Below, in pieces: positions 1-13,000 of a stretch of 64,000 bases of DNA. Each line of letters opens with the position of its first letter. Within the stretch, counting starts at the first letter, position 1. Source of the stretch: Congeria kusceri (taxonomy: Eukaryota; Mollusca; Bivalvia; Myida; Dreissenidae); the NCBI GenBank assembly GCA_027627225.1, contig CM051032.1, positions 68,297,320 to 68,361,319 of the forward strand, written 5' to 3'. A program made the position numbers and the translations under genes. The notes under the pieces were generated by a model. It was not told the DNA's origin. It saw only the letters and a list, made by a program, of their open reading frames with translations, and ran no database searches.

Positions 1-285
1 AGCGTTACAAACGCTTTATAATTTTATCAATTTCAACTGATGATTACTCATAAACGAAACGGTTTTTACAGTATAATTCTAGGTCCGTAGTGTTACTTTG
101 CTCCCTTGTATACACTGTTCTTTTATTTTTGGAATCGGTGACAAAAAGTTAAAAAACTTTTCAATTTGTCCATCTGTGAACAGGTCCCTTTAATTTGTTA
201 AGTTTAGATGTTTAATGGAATGTTTAAAAATTCCCCCCCAAAAAATATGTGAACAAGTCCACAAGTCCCTTTAAAAGGAGCAGGA
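1..285 (-). mobile_element. Fragment of TIR element of the 32.2-kb tRNA-Lys-like family
   Basis: Positions 1-193 are the reverse complement of the left part of the element at 32229-32410 (shared blocks: ACAGTGTATA, AGTAATC, GTTTGTAACGCT, CTGTTCACAGA). A second GTGAACAAGTCC followed by AAGTCCCTTTAA lies at 250-275. The body continues left of the window. Confidence 0.7.
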
Positions 286-862
286 GACAAAACCAATTTC
301 TAATGTTTTGCTTTGCCCATGGTTTGAATAATTTTAATGCTTCTTAACAAGATTTTTAAACATGGTCTCTTCATTTGTCATTGCATATTTGCAAACATAT
401 ATAAACTTTCAAAAGATATTTAAAATTCCTTTGTTGTCCAGCCCAGAGGGGCAGAAGGTGTAGTGGGAGGGGGTGGGGGGTCAAAAAATGAGCAGGCTAA
501 AGCACCCTGCAATTTTTCTCTAGATCGTTCTCTAATGGGTAAATATGTAAACGACTGAATTACAGTTTATTTGGTAATACCAATTGTTAATATCACATTT
601 TGAAATACAAAAATATAAAGTCAATGTATCTAGCCTTGACCAGTCACAATGTTGCATTATTTTTCACTGTTCACATGTGCAAAATATGCTGCTTTAAATA
701 CAGTGTAGAAGTGAGTAGCACATGTATTCATCAGCATTTATTTTATTTTGTTTAATGATTTTTTTACATAGTTTATATTTATTATCAATACTGAAAGATG
801 TTGTCACATGGGAATACCATCACTATCAAATTCATTATTGAATCACTGTATCATATTTTCAG
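286..862. other. AT-rich sequence 5' of first visible PARS2 exon
   Basis: Contains a G-rich patch near 440-482 (GGGAGGGGGTGGGGGG). No exon, tRNA or transposon end was recognised. The missing 5' exons of PARS2 are not here or are too short to identify. Confidence 0.5.
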
Positions 863-1040
863 CTTTTTCTGCACAATGAAATCCTTTTCCATTGTCACAA
901 CGGGGCATTTTATTATCTTCCACTGGGTCTACGAGCTTTGGAGAAACTTTCCAGGGTTATCGACCAAGAAATGCAGGGCATTGGGGCACAGAAAATATCC
1001 ATGCCTACGATGATATCTGCTGCATTGTGGAAAAAGACAG
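863..1040 (+). CDS. PARS2: PARS2 exon (first in window): start of catalytic core
   Basis: Reads ...HNGAFYYLPLGLRALEKL and ends KISMPTMISAALWKKT plus one base (phase 1), donor GTTGGC. It covers class II motif 1. The chosen acceptor is TTTTCAG at 856-862; the residues just after it align only loosely to the family, so the true acceptor could lie a few codons further in. Confidence 0.85.
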
Positions 1041-4000
1041 GTTGGCATAAATTTTCATTGTGTACAATGAATGATGTTTTGTGTAAAATCCAAACGTTGT
1101 AAAAACTTTGTCGAAATGTGTTAAAGTCTAGGACACACACCGATCCGTAGTGTTATGTTAATAATTCTAAGGAAATTAGGCATTGGGAGCCAGATATTTG
1201 TAAAGAAATGTTTATTGTTGTTATATCCTTCATTTGTTATAAACATTATATTTTGGAATAAAAAATTTATGCCAGCATTGATACTACTACAAATATTGTA
1301 AACCAAATTAATTGCCATAGTAATTCATGATGAAATTTCACTAATTTAAAACAAGTTTTAATAACAAAAGTACATTAATCATTTAAACAACATAATATGT
1401 ATGTCGGCAATTACTAGAATTGAATTGTCCCCATTTACAAAATACAGTAGTTGCGAGTGTGGATTATTTAAGATAGCTAATACAGTAAAACCCCGCTAAT
1501 ACGACCACTTGGGGGTCTTAATGAAAGTGGTCATATTAGCAGGGTGGTGGTATTATCGAGGCACGGCAGATTAGCGAGTCAGTATGTGCTATTAAAAGTT
1601 TTAAAGAAAAAGTAACGAATAATGAATAGATAACGAACAATTCCATTTGTTTCTATATAATTTTATTGACACAATCTGATACACATTGAGATATGAACTT
1701 AACAGTAACTTGGAAAGCAAATTAAAAATTATAAAAATTAAACTAAACCCATTTATATTTCAGCATTCATTTAATGATTAGTGTCACACACAATGTCAAT
1801 TAACGTTATCTGATACACAGTCAATATGCTAATCCCTTATCAAAACCTTCAGTAGCATTGTTTTTCACACACTCATATTTTAGGGCAAAGCAGTATGTTA
1901 TCTCCACAGCATATGTTGTTAATTGATGATGTAAAATGTCAACGACCAAATGACGCTGGTCGCAAAATCTGTGTCATATTGAGCATCATTTGGTACTTTC
2001 GGTCTGGGATTAGTGGTTGTAATACAGAATAGCCCATATAATCAGGGTTTGCAACCATCGAAAAATATAGGAAAGTCGGGACTTTTAAAAAGTGTCCGCT
2101 TCAGCGGGGTTGTCGTAAAATGGAAATGGTCGTAAAATGGGGCTTTAGTGTATATACTTCTTTGGCTGAATTTTACCATTTATTTTATTTTCTGTCCTAT
2201 TTTCAGGGAGGTGGGACACAAATGAGTTGTTCAAACTGAAGGACAGAAAATCTGCTGAATATTGTCTAGGACCCGTAAGTTATTTTGATAGTTTGTTAGG
2301 ATTAGGAACAAAATCATTCCTTGTTGCACGTCATGGGAAAACCGGTCTTCATGCGTGTGTGTAAAGTGTCGTCCCGGATTAGCCTGTGCAGTCCGCACAG
2401 GCTAATCCAGGACGGCACTTTCCGCTTTTATGGTATTTTCTGTTTCAAGGAAGTCTCTTCTAAACATAAATACACTGTAGGCGGAAAGTACCATCCTGGA
2501 TTAGCCTGTGCGGACGACACTTTACGCACATGCATTAAGTCCGGTTTTTCCACGGCGCGCCACATATATTCCGAAAATTTCGAAATTGGGCCATTAAAGT
2601 AACCAACATATTATAAATCGTTTATTTATGACCACCGTCAAACAGGTTCAGCAGAAAAATAACACCATTATGTTGTGCTACAGACAAAAAGGCTGTCATA
2701 TCTAAGCCGTGATATGACATGTGCACTTTATTTCCATTTTGCATAAATACAGTTACAAGTTATTGTATATAGATAAGCACAGACAATCACACAGGCAATA
2801 TTTAAATGCTAATTAAGGTAGATGTTTACCAGAAGATAAACAAAACGTTCCAAAATAAAACTGTTAAGTAATGTTTAAGTATTCTGGTGAGCTTCTCAAA
2901 TACAAAAGAAAACAGTTGTTTCACTGTTGGTTTTGTCAAATATCCTTGCCATATTTCAAAATTATATTGTAATTATATCTTAAGTGTACTTTTTTATTGT
3001 ATATAACAATGTTGAAAATGGAAATAGTTGCATTGTCAGATAAATGTGAACAAACAATTAGCAATCTTTTTTAAAAACAGTTGAAAAAAGTGAAACAGTC
3101 ATAAAAACGAAGACAAGAGGGTTCATTTATAGCTTTAGTTCGGGGTGGGGGCGGGGTTCTTCATCTTTTCAACTGATTTCCTCGGTGTGAATACCAAACC
3201 TGTGTTTTTTTCACCTTTAGGGAAAAGGTGGCAGGGATCTTCAGAAGGGTAATTTTATGCCAGAAGGGGATTATTCCTTTTCTAGAAAAGCGTTATTACA
3301 TGTTTAATTTCTAATTTTTTATAAAAAATGAAAGAATTGTTTGTTACAAATGATAACTTAGATTATGCACTCACTTGGTTTGGTGAAAAATTGCTAAGAA
3401 TGTTTAATAAAATTCTTCTCTCTTAGTGAATTTTTGTCCGATTTTGGTCAGTTTTTTTATAAATAATGCTTACATTCTAAGGGGAATTTAAGTGTTAATA
3501 TAGGGGAAAGTATATGCTTTTTAAGCAGGGGAATGGGCTGAATTTCGACCCCAAATTGGCCCTATAAAAAGACTGCAAACTTTGTACAATTTGTTCTTAT
3601 AGTTGCTCAAACTGTTTAGAAAAGATGGTTTTGGTGAACTCTTTGACTTTAGGGTATTTCCTTCCCTGAACCTTTTTGAAAATTATGCCCTCGTGTTATT
3701 TTTTCATTGTTTTGGTTGCAGACACACGAGGAGCTGGTGACTAATTTGGTGGCACAGTTTGAGAGATTGTCGTACAAGAGACTGCCAGTTATGTTGTACC
3801 AGGTAAGCACATTCTCTGGCTCAGTATAAATGAGGCGTATTGTGGGAAACCCGGTCTTGATGCATGTGCGTAAAGTGTCTTCCCTGATTAGCATATGCAG
3901 CTTCTTGATTAGCTTTCTGCTTGTTTCAAGGAAGTCTCTTCTTAACATAAATCCACTGTAGGTGGAAAATGCCATCCTGGATTAGCTTGTGCGGACTGCA

Positions 4001-7000
4001 CAGGTTAATCTGGGGCGACACTTTACGCACATGCATTAAGACTGGTTTTCCCATGACACGCCTCATTGAATATATCTTACAGTTTACATTTCAACTAATT
4101 CATAGACTTTTAACCAAAGGAAAACTCTGGTTATTTGATTGCCAATTGTCTGCAGGCAGACGGGTGGCCGGGAACAATCTCCTACATTTCTCAAGGGATG
4201 TCGACCAACCATTCCATGAACTATTGTCAACAAGTGCCACAGCGCGTATTGTCAGGCTTTTGTGATTCCAGCATTATTGGTGGAATTATGACTTGGTTTG
4301 TTTTGTAATACATAGAGAACAATATCTTCTGACCTCAACTCCTCCTCCAACATTTCTCAATGGATTTCGACCAAACTTTCACAGAACTACTGTAATCAAG
4401 TTGTCGTCAGATGAGATGCAAAACCAAATATTTGCATGCCATAGAAACTTCTTCCAGCTGTTGGAAATTGAAAACCTGGTTTTGTTACATTTCTTTGTCT
4501 GTTGTCTATGATTATTGTTATAACCCTTTAAAGAAACGAAAAATTGCCTTCCTATCACACTATAAATTATATAATTTGATAGAAATGCGCTTTACTAAGA
4601 CATGTGACATCAGTTAACCAGTTTAGACAATCGATTGCTAATTGTCCAGAATTTATCGGTTTTAAAATTTATTAGTGGTACAAAAATATTGTTTTATAAG
4701 ACATGATTATGTATTATACATTATCATTACAATTACATAACCCCAAAATAATAATAATTATTATTATTCTTATTATTATTATTAACATGATTATTATTTT
4801 ACTTATATTGTATAAATGTTTTTATTGTAAAATTTTCATTCACTCTCGCGCGTCACATATTTAAGTTTTATTTCTTTTCTATTTGGGACTCCTACTTTTT
4901 AGGGAGAAGAAGTCCCAGGACTCATAGTTTAAAATCCTAGTGAGATCCGGGCATGTGCATTAAATAAATAAAAATAATGTAATACACAATACAAATATCT
5001 TAATATTTGATAAAAACAAATTAGCAAAAAAGCCTGAAAAAAATAAACCCCAAGCGGGTATCGAACTCACGACTTAGGAGCCATACGAAGAAATGGCAGT
5101 AGACAGCGCTTTAACCAACTGCGCTATCATGCTTGGTAAGGAGTCGTTTGTAAAGTATGGTTCTACAAAATGCTTACAATTCTGAAGTCAAATGTAAACA
5201 GGAAAAGGACCAAACAAACACAACTCATATTTTTAATGGATTTTTATCTCAGAATGCCTACACTCTTTTCCCATTATATATAGATCTACCTTGTTTTAAC
5301 CGTTATTATATGCAAGTATTAATGTCTAAATTTTTGATTTTTTAAAGAAATTGCCCCCTTGAGGCCTTGATTGCCCCCTTGAGGCCCTTGATTGCCCCCT
5401 TGAGGCCCTTGATTGCCCCCTTGATTGCCCTCTTGAGGCCCATGATTGCCCCTTGAGGCCCTTTCGATGACCTAGTCCCAATAAGGGTACCTAAGATTTT
5501 GGTAACTGATTCAAGAACATTTGTGGCGCATCGTGAGAAAACCGGTCTTAATGCAGGCTGATCCGGGATGGCACTTTCCGCCTAAAGTGGATTTATGGTT
5601 AGAAGAGACTTCCTTGAAACAGAAAATACCATACAAGCGGAAAGTGCCAGCCCGGATTAGCCTGTGCAGACTGCACAGCCTAATCAGGGTTGACACTTTA
5701 CGCACATGCATTAAGTCCGGTTTTCCCACGACGCGGCTCATTTGTATGTTATCATCATTCATCAAACTTAGCTCTTTAAAACGCATACATTGTGAGATGT
5801 TTTGTGTGTGACAAACTAATGAGTAATCTGTGTGTTAAGTTGAACGTTCTTTTCAATAATTGTAAGATTTGGCTCATTGTTCAGGTTTGCTATGCCTCAG
5901 TATCGCTAGATAAACTTATCTTTATTCAACCTTTACCTAGTATTTTGTGTATTTATATAATGAAGCTGACCAGAAAATTCAGAGATGAAATGCACCCGAA
6001 GTATGGTCTGCTGCGAGGTCGTGAGTTTGAAATGAAAGGTGATGTACAGTGATTTTTTTATCGATATATGAAAAATTATTACACATTTTATGATTACCAG
6101 TTGTTTGTATAGTGTTTCAATGTTCCTCCCCTAACTAATTTATAAAGTTAACCTATTGTACTCTAAAGAACACATGGTAAATCTTGTCATGTGTTTTTGA
6201 TTATCAATGAATGAAAATTTAAGAAATTATTTTCGATTTTGAGTTGTTTATCTGTAAATAAACAACGATTTTGAGTTCTGATGCGTATGAATTAAATCAC
6301 AAGGGCATTAGCCCGAGTGGTTTAATATACCGGTACATGCATCAGAACAAAAAATTGTTTATTTGCAGATAAACAACGATAAACCAAAAAAAAATATTCT
6401 AAAATGAACTGACAACATATTCTGCAATTACAATGTTTGTGGCCAAATCTGGAAAGGTATTTAATAGTTATAATTGGCCTTCATTGAGAATTATCTATAC
6501 CTTTTAGTCATAAAGAGTTTCAGGTTACCCGACCTACCCTAAAAAAAAAGCACCGACCCTAGAACATTTTATTGAGGGGGTCAGATATGTTTTTGTTTAT
6601 TTTACTTTTTTCCAATTATTTAATGTTTTTGGATAAATAAGTGTTTGTTTTGATAGCATCCACTTCAAAACAATGCTTTATGATATTAAGAGACACATTT
6701 TGAATATTCTTTCAGTTTAAGAATCTTCAAGTTGACCACTTGCCAAAAAAATAAAAAAATAAAAATAATAATAATTCCCTACCTACCTACCCTAATTTTT
6801 TTGGGCATGTAACCTGAAGCAAACATTTTTTTGTTTATGCCTTAAGTAAGTAATGTATTGATATTGGTAAGAAATAATAATTATAATATGCAATCTTAGG
6901 TTAAGCTGGAAAACCAAATAAAGAAAAGTTCAGAGTCTTATACAATACAAATGTTACACAATCTATCTTAACCAAGATTGTGTTCTCAATATCACTCATA

Positions 7001-10000
7001 TTATTCTTAGGTATGTACACTTTTGATAATATACAATCAAATTTGACAGTAATTGTGTTATTGACTTAATAGGTTACTTGTTATACCTTTGTTATTCTTA
7101 GATATGTACACATTTGATGTTATTGAATCTATTTTACTGAGATCAAGTTCGCAACTTTACCCAATTCATTCTTAGATATTACATTTGAACATCATTATTT
7201 CGAACTCTGTTAATTCGAAGTCAGCGTTATTTCGAAGTATTTTTCTGGTCCCGAATTTATTTCTTCTTTATTTAACTAAAAAAAATTGTTTAATTCAAAC
7301 TTTTTTATTTCGAATTATCATTATTTCGAAGACTAAAAATCGGTCCCAAATGAATATTTCACACTTATTTGCCTATTGTTAATTCGAAATCGCAGTTTTG
7401 AATAGGACTTGATGTTTTCACACCTTCGACGAATAGAGTCGCGGACCAAGCATGTCAACACATTGGCCGTTATTCGCTAATGGGCACTATTTACACTCAT
7501 TAAGGCAAGTGACGAGTGGCCTGTGTATGGCAAGGTATATTAGGTAATAAAAAGTACGCCAGCATAAGACTTTCAAATCGGTTAGCTGTCCAAGATCGGT
7601 AAAACCGTATGCCCATGTAAAAAGGTAAACCAAATAAATAAAGGCTTTCATTTATATCTTTATACCTAGTCAGATGCGCTTGTTAAGAATTATGATTTTA
7701 TAAGTATTTTATTCATTATTTAACAAACTATATATTTAGCTCCTTTACCGTGGCGCATGTTTTCAAAAAGCAAAATGTGACGCGACCGTTACGGGTTTGT
7801 ATAAAATGGTGATAATGTTTAAATAGAACTTGCGTTATTTCGAAGTTTTTTCGCCAGTCCGGACGACTTTAAAATAACGGTGTTAGAATGTATGTAACAT
7901 GTAAGAAATAATTTTCAATTTAGAGTACTTTATTGGCTAATAAACAATGATTTGGAGTTCTGATGCAAATGAATGAAACCACGAGTGCATTGGCTTAAGT
8001 GGTTTAATATACTGCATCAGAATGACAATCGGTGTTTATTAGCCGATAAACAACGATGATGCGAAATTATTTCGATTCTGACGTGACCTGACAACATTTT
8101 CTGCAGTTATAATGCGAACTATATTATACAGTTGTTGAACTATATTTTGGGGTTGTTTATTGGTAGTTTAACAATGGTGACTTTTGTTCTTTGTGTGTAG
8201 GTTACTCTCAGCGTTTCATGTTAGAATTGATGTTATACAATCTCTTTGAACTGAAATCATTTTCTCGAGTTACTAGTATAAATTATGCGCATATAATTTC
8301 TAGATATGTACTCATTTGACCTGAATGAGGAAGCAGCCATGCTAACGTACGAACTCACGTGCCAGGCCTACTGTAGAATATTCGACCGACTGAAGTTGAA
8401 ATATGTAAAAGGTAAAAACCAACCTTCAGCATCGTAATTCAACATTACGTGAAATAACAGGTAATTGGGACCCTGACAGTGGATATTATTACCTACTTTA
8501 CTAAATAAATGATAATTAAGCGTTTTTAACTGCTTACCACTTTGTTGAAACAAGCTGACCCCAACAGGCAACATTTTGTGATGTCTAGGTTTTGTTTCGT
8601 TTTGTTGCCGTCATCATTATTCAAAGGGGAGCAACCTGCGCAGAATGTTGGGCAATGTAACTTTATGGTAACACTGACTGCTTCTGACTGTTACAAGCAG
8701 AACCTATGTTTGATTGTTCTATTTTAAAGTTATGAGACACAACTATCATTATGTTAGTTTTCATGGAAAATAAAACAATTAATTGTTGTCTTTTATTGAT
8801 TATTGACAGTAGGTAATAAAACAGATATTTCATAGTCATTTGGGAACAGTCAGATTGTTTCCCTAATGACCTCTGGGCAACATTGCAAAAGTTGCCCCCT
8901 CTACTTCAGGAAAACAATTTTATTGTTCCCAAATGCTAATGAAATATCTGTATGAATCCATGCACATTTTATCTATTAAGGAATTCAAAATGTTTGGTTT
9001 TATTTCTTTCATAAATTGTATGGTTTTTGTTTCGCCTGAAAAGGCGACATATACTGATGATATAGGGATTACCTTTGGCGGCAACGTCGGCAGCGTTGGC
9101 TGCGGCAGCACCCCTTCGATTTGCACAGACAATAACTTGACAAGTTTTTGTGCTATTATTATGAAACTTTATGGAAGTGTTAGTAGGCATAGAAGGAAGG
9201 TTAAGTTCGATTTCCAGCATAATTGCTCTTGTCATACTTGAGTTATGCCCTTTTTTAAAAATCATTCAAATAAGGCTTGTGCAGACAATAACTTAAAAAG
9301 TTGTTGTTCAATCTTTATGAAACTTTATGGAAGTTTTAGTAGGCATAAAAGGAAGGTCAAGTTCAGTTTTTGGCATAATTTCTCTTATCGTACTTGAGTT
9401 ATGCCCCGTCAGGGAGACGCATACGACTTGCGTAGTTCTAGTATTTTTTAGTTTGTTAAATGGATATTGGCAAAATGCAGTCTATGAGTAAAGCTAATTT
9501 AAAGGTCTTGCAGGGTTTGATTATATGAGGCGTGTCGTGGGAAAACCGGACTTAATGCATGTCCACACAGGCTAATTCGGGATGGCACTTTCCGCTTTTA
9601 TGGTATTGTCTGTTTCAAGAAAGTCTCTTCTAAACATAAATCCACTGTAGGCAGAAAGTGCCGTCCTGGATTAGCCTGTGCGGACACTTTACGCACATGC
9701 ATTAAGACCGGTTTTCCCACGACGCGCCTCATATTGGGTATTAAAGATCACCTTGGATTAATGGATATGAAGTCCACCTTGCAAAGCTCCTTAGGAAAAA
9801 CTTAGTAAATTTCTTAAATGCATCAAATTCCTTAAATCTCTGAACATTTCTTGAATAGGTCTTTTTTACATTTAAATGTTTTGCACAAGTAAATAAATTG
9901 ATTGGATGTTTAGTATTTTACCCTTTTGTATACAGAAATCAATGGATTCAAATAGAAAATGTGATCTGAAATTTTCACTTAAGTACAACTTTGGAGCTTT

Positions 10001-13000
10001 GTGAATACCACCCTAAAGCTTGATCCCTGCATATATACAGAGCGTTTAAATAAGCATGTCACTATGATGCAAGGTACTGGTTCTACCCAGGAAATGGGCT
10101 TAAAACTGTTGCAGTACGCCCAAGGTTTTCAACACTAAAGAAACTAAAATAACAGATCGGAACTAAACTAATTGAGGCGTGTCGTGGGATAACCAGGCTT
10201 AATTCATCTGCATAAAGTGTCGTCCCAGATCAGCACAGGCAGTCCGCAGTCCGCACAGGCTAATCCAGGACGACACTTTATGCTTTTATGGTATTTTCTG
10301 TTCAAGGAGGTCTCTTCTAAACATAAATCATCTGTAGGCAGAAAGTATCGTACTGCATTAGCCTGTGCGGACTACACAGGCTGATCAGGGATGACACTTA
10401 ACGCAGATGCATTAAGCCCAGTTTTCCCACGATATGCCTGAATTATTTTTGGAATGCACTGGATACATTATGACTGCACAATCCCCCATATTGAAAAATT
10501 AACAACATTGGTCACTTCAATTCAGATGTGTTAAATTAGCACAAGCACATATGCCCTGCAATTGCAAATTATGAACCTGGTTTGGTCAGATTCTCAGCTT
10601 TATATTGGAGGACTGAAAACATTTTCTTGCTCCTAAGTTATTACATAAGAATGTGTGCATGCTTGGCCAAACTACTAATTTCAAAGCTGTGTTACGGCAG
10701 TGTTGTTGGTCATACAGTTTCACAAACATGAAGGGTGAGCATGTAATCTGTGTAACGGCAGTGTTGCTGGTCATACAGTTTTACAAACATGAAGGGTGAG
10801 CATGTAATCCTTGGAGGATTCCCTTACAGTTGAAGGGGCCACTGGGAATATCGGGGGCAGCATGTCCCATGAGTACCACCTGCCTGCAAGTGTTGGTGAG
10901 GACATGATGTACCTGTGTGACAGGTAACCCAACTTGATTACTGGAGCCGTATTCCAGAAACATCTTAAGTAATACCTTATTTTCAACCTTAAAATCCGCA
11001 AACAAAATATTTTTAAAAGATGGCCCTATTTAACTTTTTTTATTTCGTTTGTACAATGGATTCATTGGATTGTGCCTATTGTTTATTAATTATCACCATT
11101 AGTATTAAGGTTTAATCATGTAATCATAAAAAGATACACAAATCTAAACGTAGTATTTAAAATATGACTTGACTTATTTAACTTACGTGAAAATATTTTA
11201 GGAAAACAGGTATTAATGCAGGTGCGTAAGTGTCGTCCCTGATTAGCCTGTGCAGTCCGCACGGGCTAATCCAGGACGGCACTTTCCGCTTTTATGGTAT
11301 TTTCTGTTTCAAGGAAGTCTCTTTTAAACATAAAACCACTGTAGGCGGAAAGTGCCGTCCTGGATTAACCTGTGCGGACTGCACAGGCTAATCCGGGATG
11401 ACACTTTACGCACATGCATTAAGTCCGGTTTTCCCATGACTCATTTTAAGATCCACTTAAGATGTTACTGATCTTACTGATGAGGACCGGTATTCACCAA
11501 CCTGTTCTTAGACTAAGGACTCGGAATAAAGAATATTCTTGAAATTGTTCTGGGCCCGTATTCACAAAGCTCCTGGCTGTTTGGTGTACTGGTCTTTTGA
11601 CATTAAAATGTTGTAAACGTGTAAATATTGCTTATATGTTTAGTGTTGCAGCCTTCTTTGTATATAAATCATTGGATTTCACATAGAAAATTTGATCTGA
11701 AATTTCACTTAAGTACAACTTATATTAAGATTTCCCGTAGTAGCTTTGTGAATACCGCCCCAGTTCTAAGAAGGCTGTAAATTTAAATCTTACTTGGTAT
11801 TCATCCACTTTAATTACTGCATTTGTTATTAAGAACAATTTGTGCATGATATAAGTGACATTGGTACTCTGCATATGTGTGAACGCATAACTGTTTTTTC
11901 CCGAGATTAAGTGTGTTCTTTATTTTTAAGTCTAAGAATGTGTTGGTGAATACGGGCCCAGGGTCCTTGGCCCTGTCTTATCAAAGGTCTTACGACAAGT
12001 TTAAGTTACGACTGAATTTTGTAGTTTGATAAAAAAGACATTTATTATCAGTATGTTCCTGAAAAAAGAGACATGTGAAAGATACCTAGGAAATGAATTG
12101 AATTACTGAAATAAAGTAATCATAGATATTGGTGCTTAGCATTTATGCTTCTTCGAAAATTGCATCGTAATTAAATATGAGGCGCGTCGTTGGAAAACCG
12201 GACTTAATGCATGTGCGTTAAGTGTTGTCCCGGATTAGCATGTGCAGTCTGCACAGGCTAATCCGGAATGGCACTTTCCCCTGTTATGGTATTTTCTATT
12301 TCAAGGAAGTCTCCTCTAAACATAAATCCACTGTAGGCGGAAAGTGCCGTCCTGGGTCAGCCTGTGCAGACTGCACAGGCTGATCCGGGACAACACTTTA
12401 CGCACATGATGCGCCTCATGACCGGTTTTCACATGATGCGCCTCATATGCCCTACGATGTTTAATGAGGGGTCCCTTATTCACAAAACTTTTTGTAAGAG
12501 CTCATGTACATTTGTCACAATCATAAAACTCCTTATGACTGGGGTTTCATATATAGGTCATTTTACAATATAATGTTTTATTCTAGGAGAAAGTGAAAAG
12601 ACGCTTCACAATTGACTCATGTTAACGTAAACCATTGCATTTCACTTAAGCCTCAGTCACACTTTTCCGATTATTATCCCAAACAGCGTCCAGACAGCGC
12701 TACGATACAAATAATAAAAACATCTGGAATATCGGGACGCTGTCGGGGGCTGTCTGGACACTTTCGGGACCTGAGAATCGGGAATCATCAGGACATGTTC
12801 GCCATAATCGGCCAAGCACTCCCGACAATTAGTGTTTTCCCTTAACATTCGGGAGACTCAGCCGAATTTGTATAGTCGGGACTCTGTCAAGATAGGTTCG
12901 GCTGTATCGGATCAAATTGAGACGGTGTTGGGACATTGTCGGGACAATATCCAGTGGAACGGGAATGATATTGCATAAAAAAGTATATATATTCATATAT

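Noticed and set aside
5049..5132. Functional tRNA gene on the minus strand
   Set aside because: D-arm and acceptor look good, but the anticodon and T arms do not pair and the region between is too long.
8933..9265. Overlapping frames of about 100 codons on both strands
   Set aside because: They lie in a duplicated non-coding repeat (9026-9410); similar frames are not kept in the second copy.
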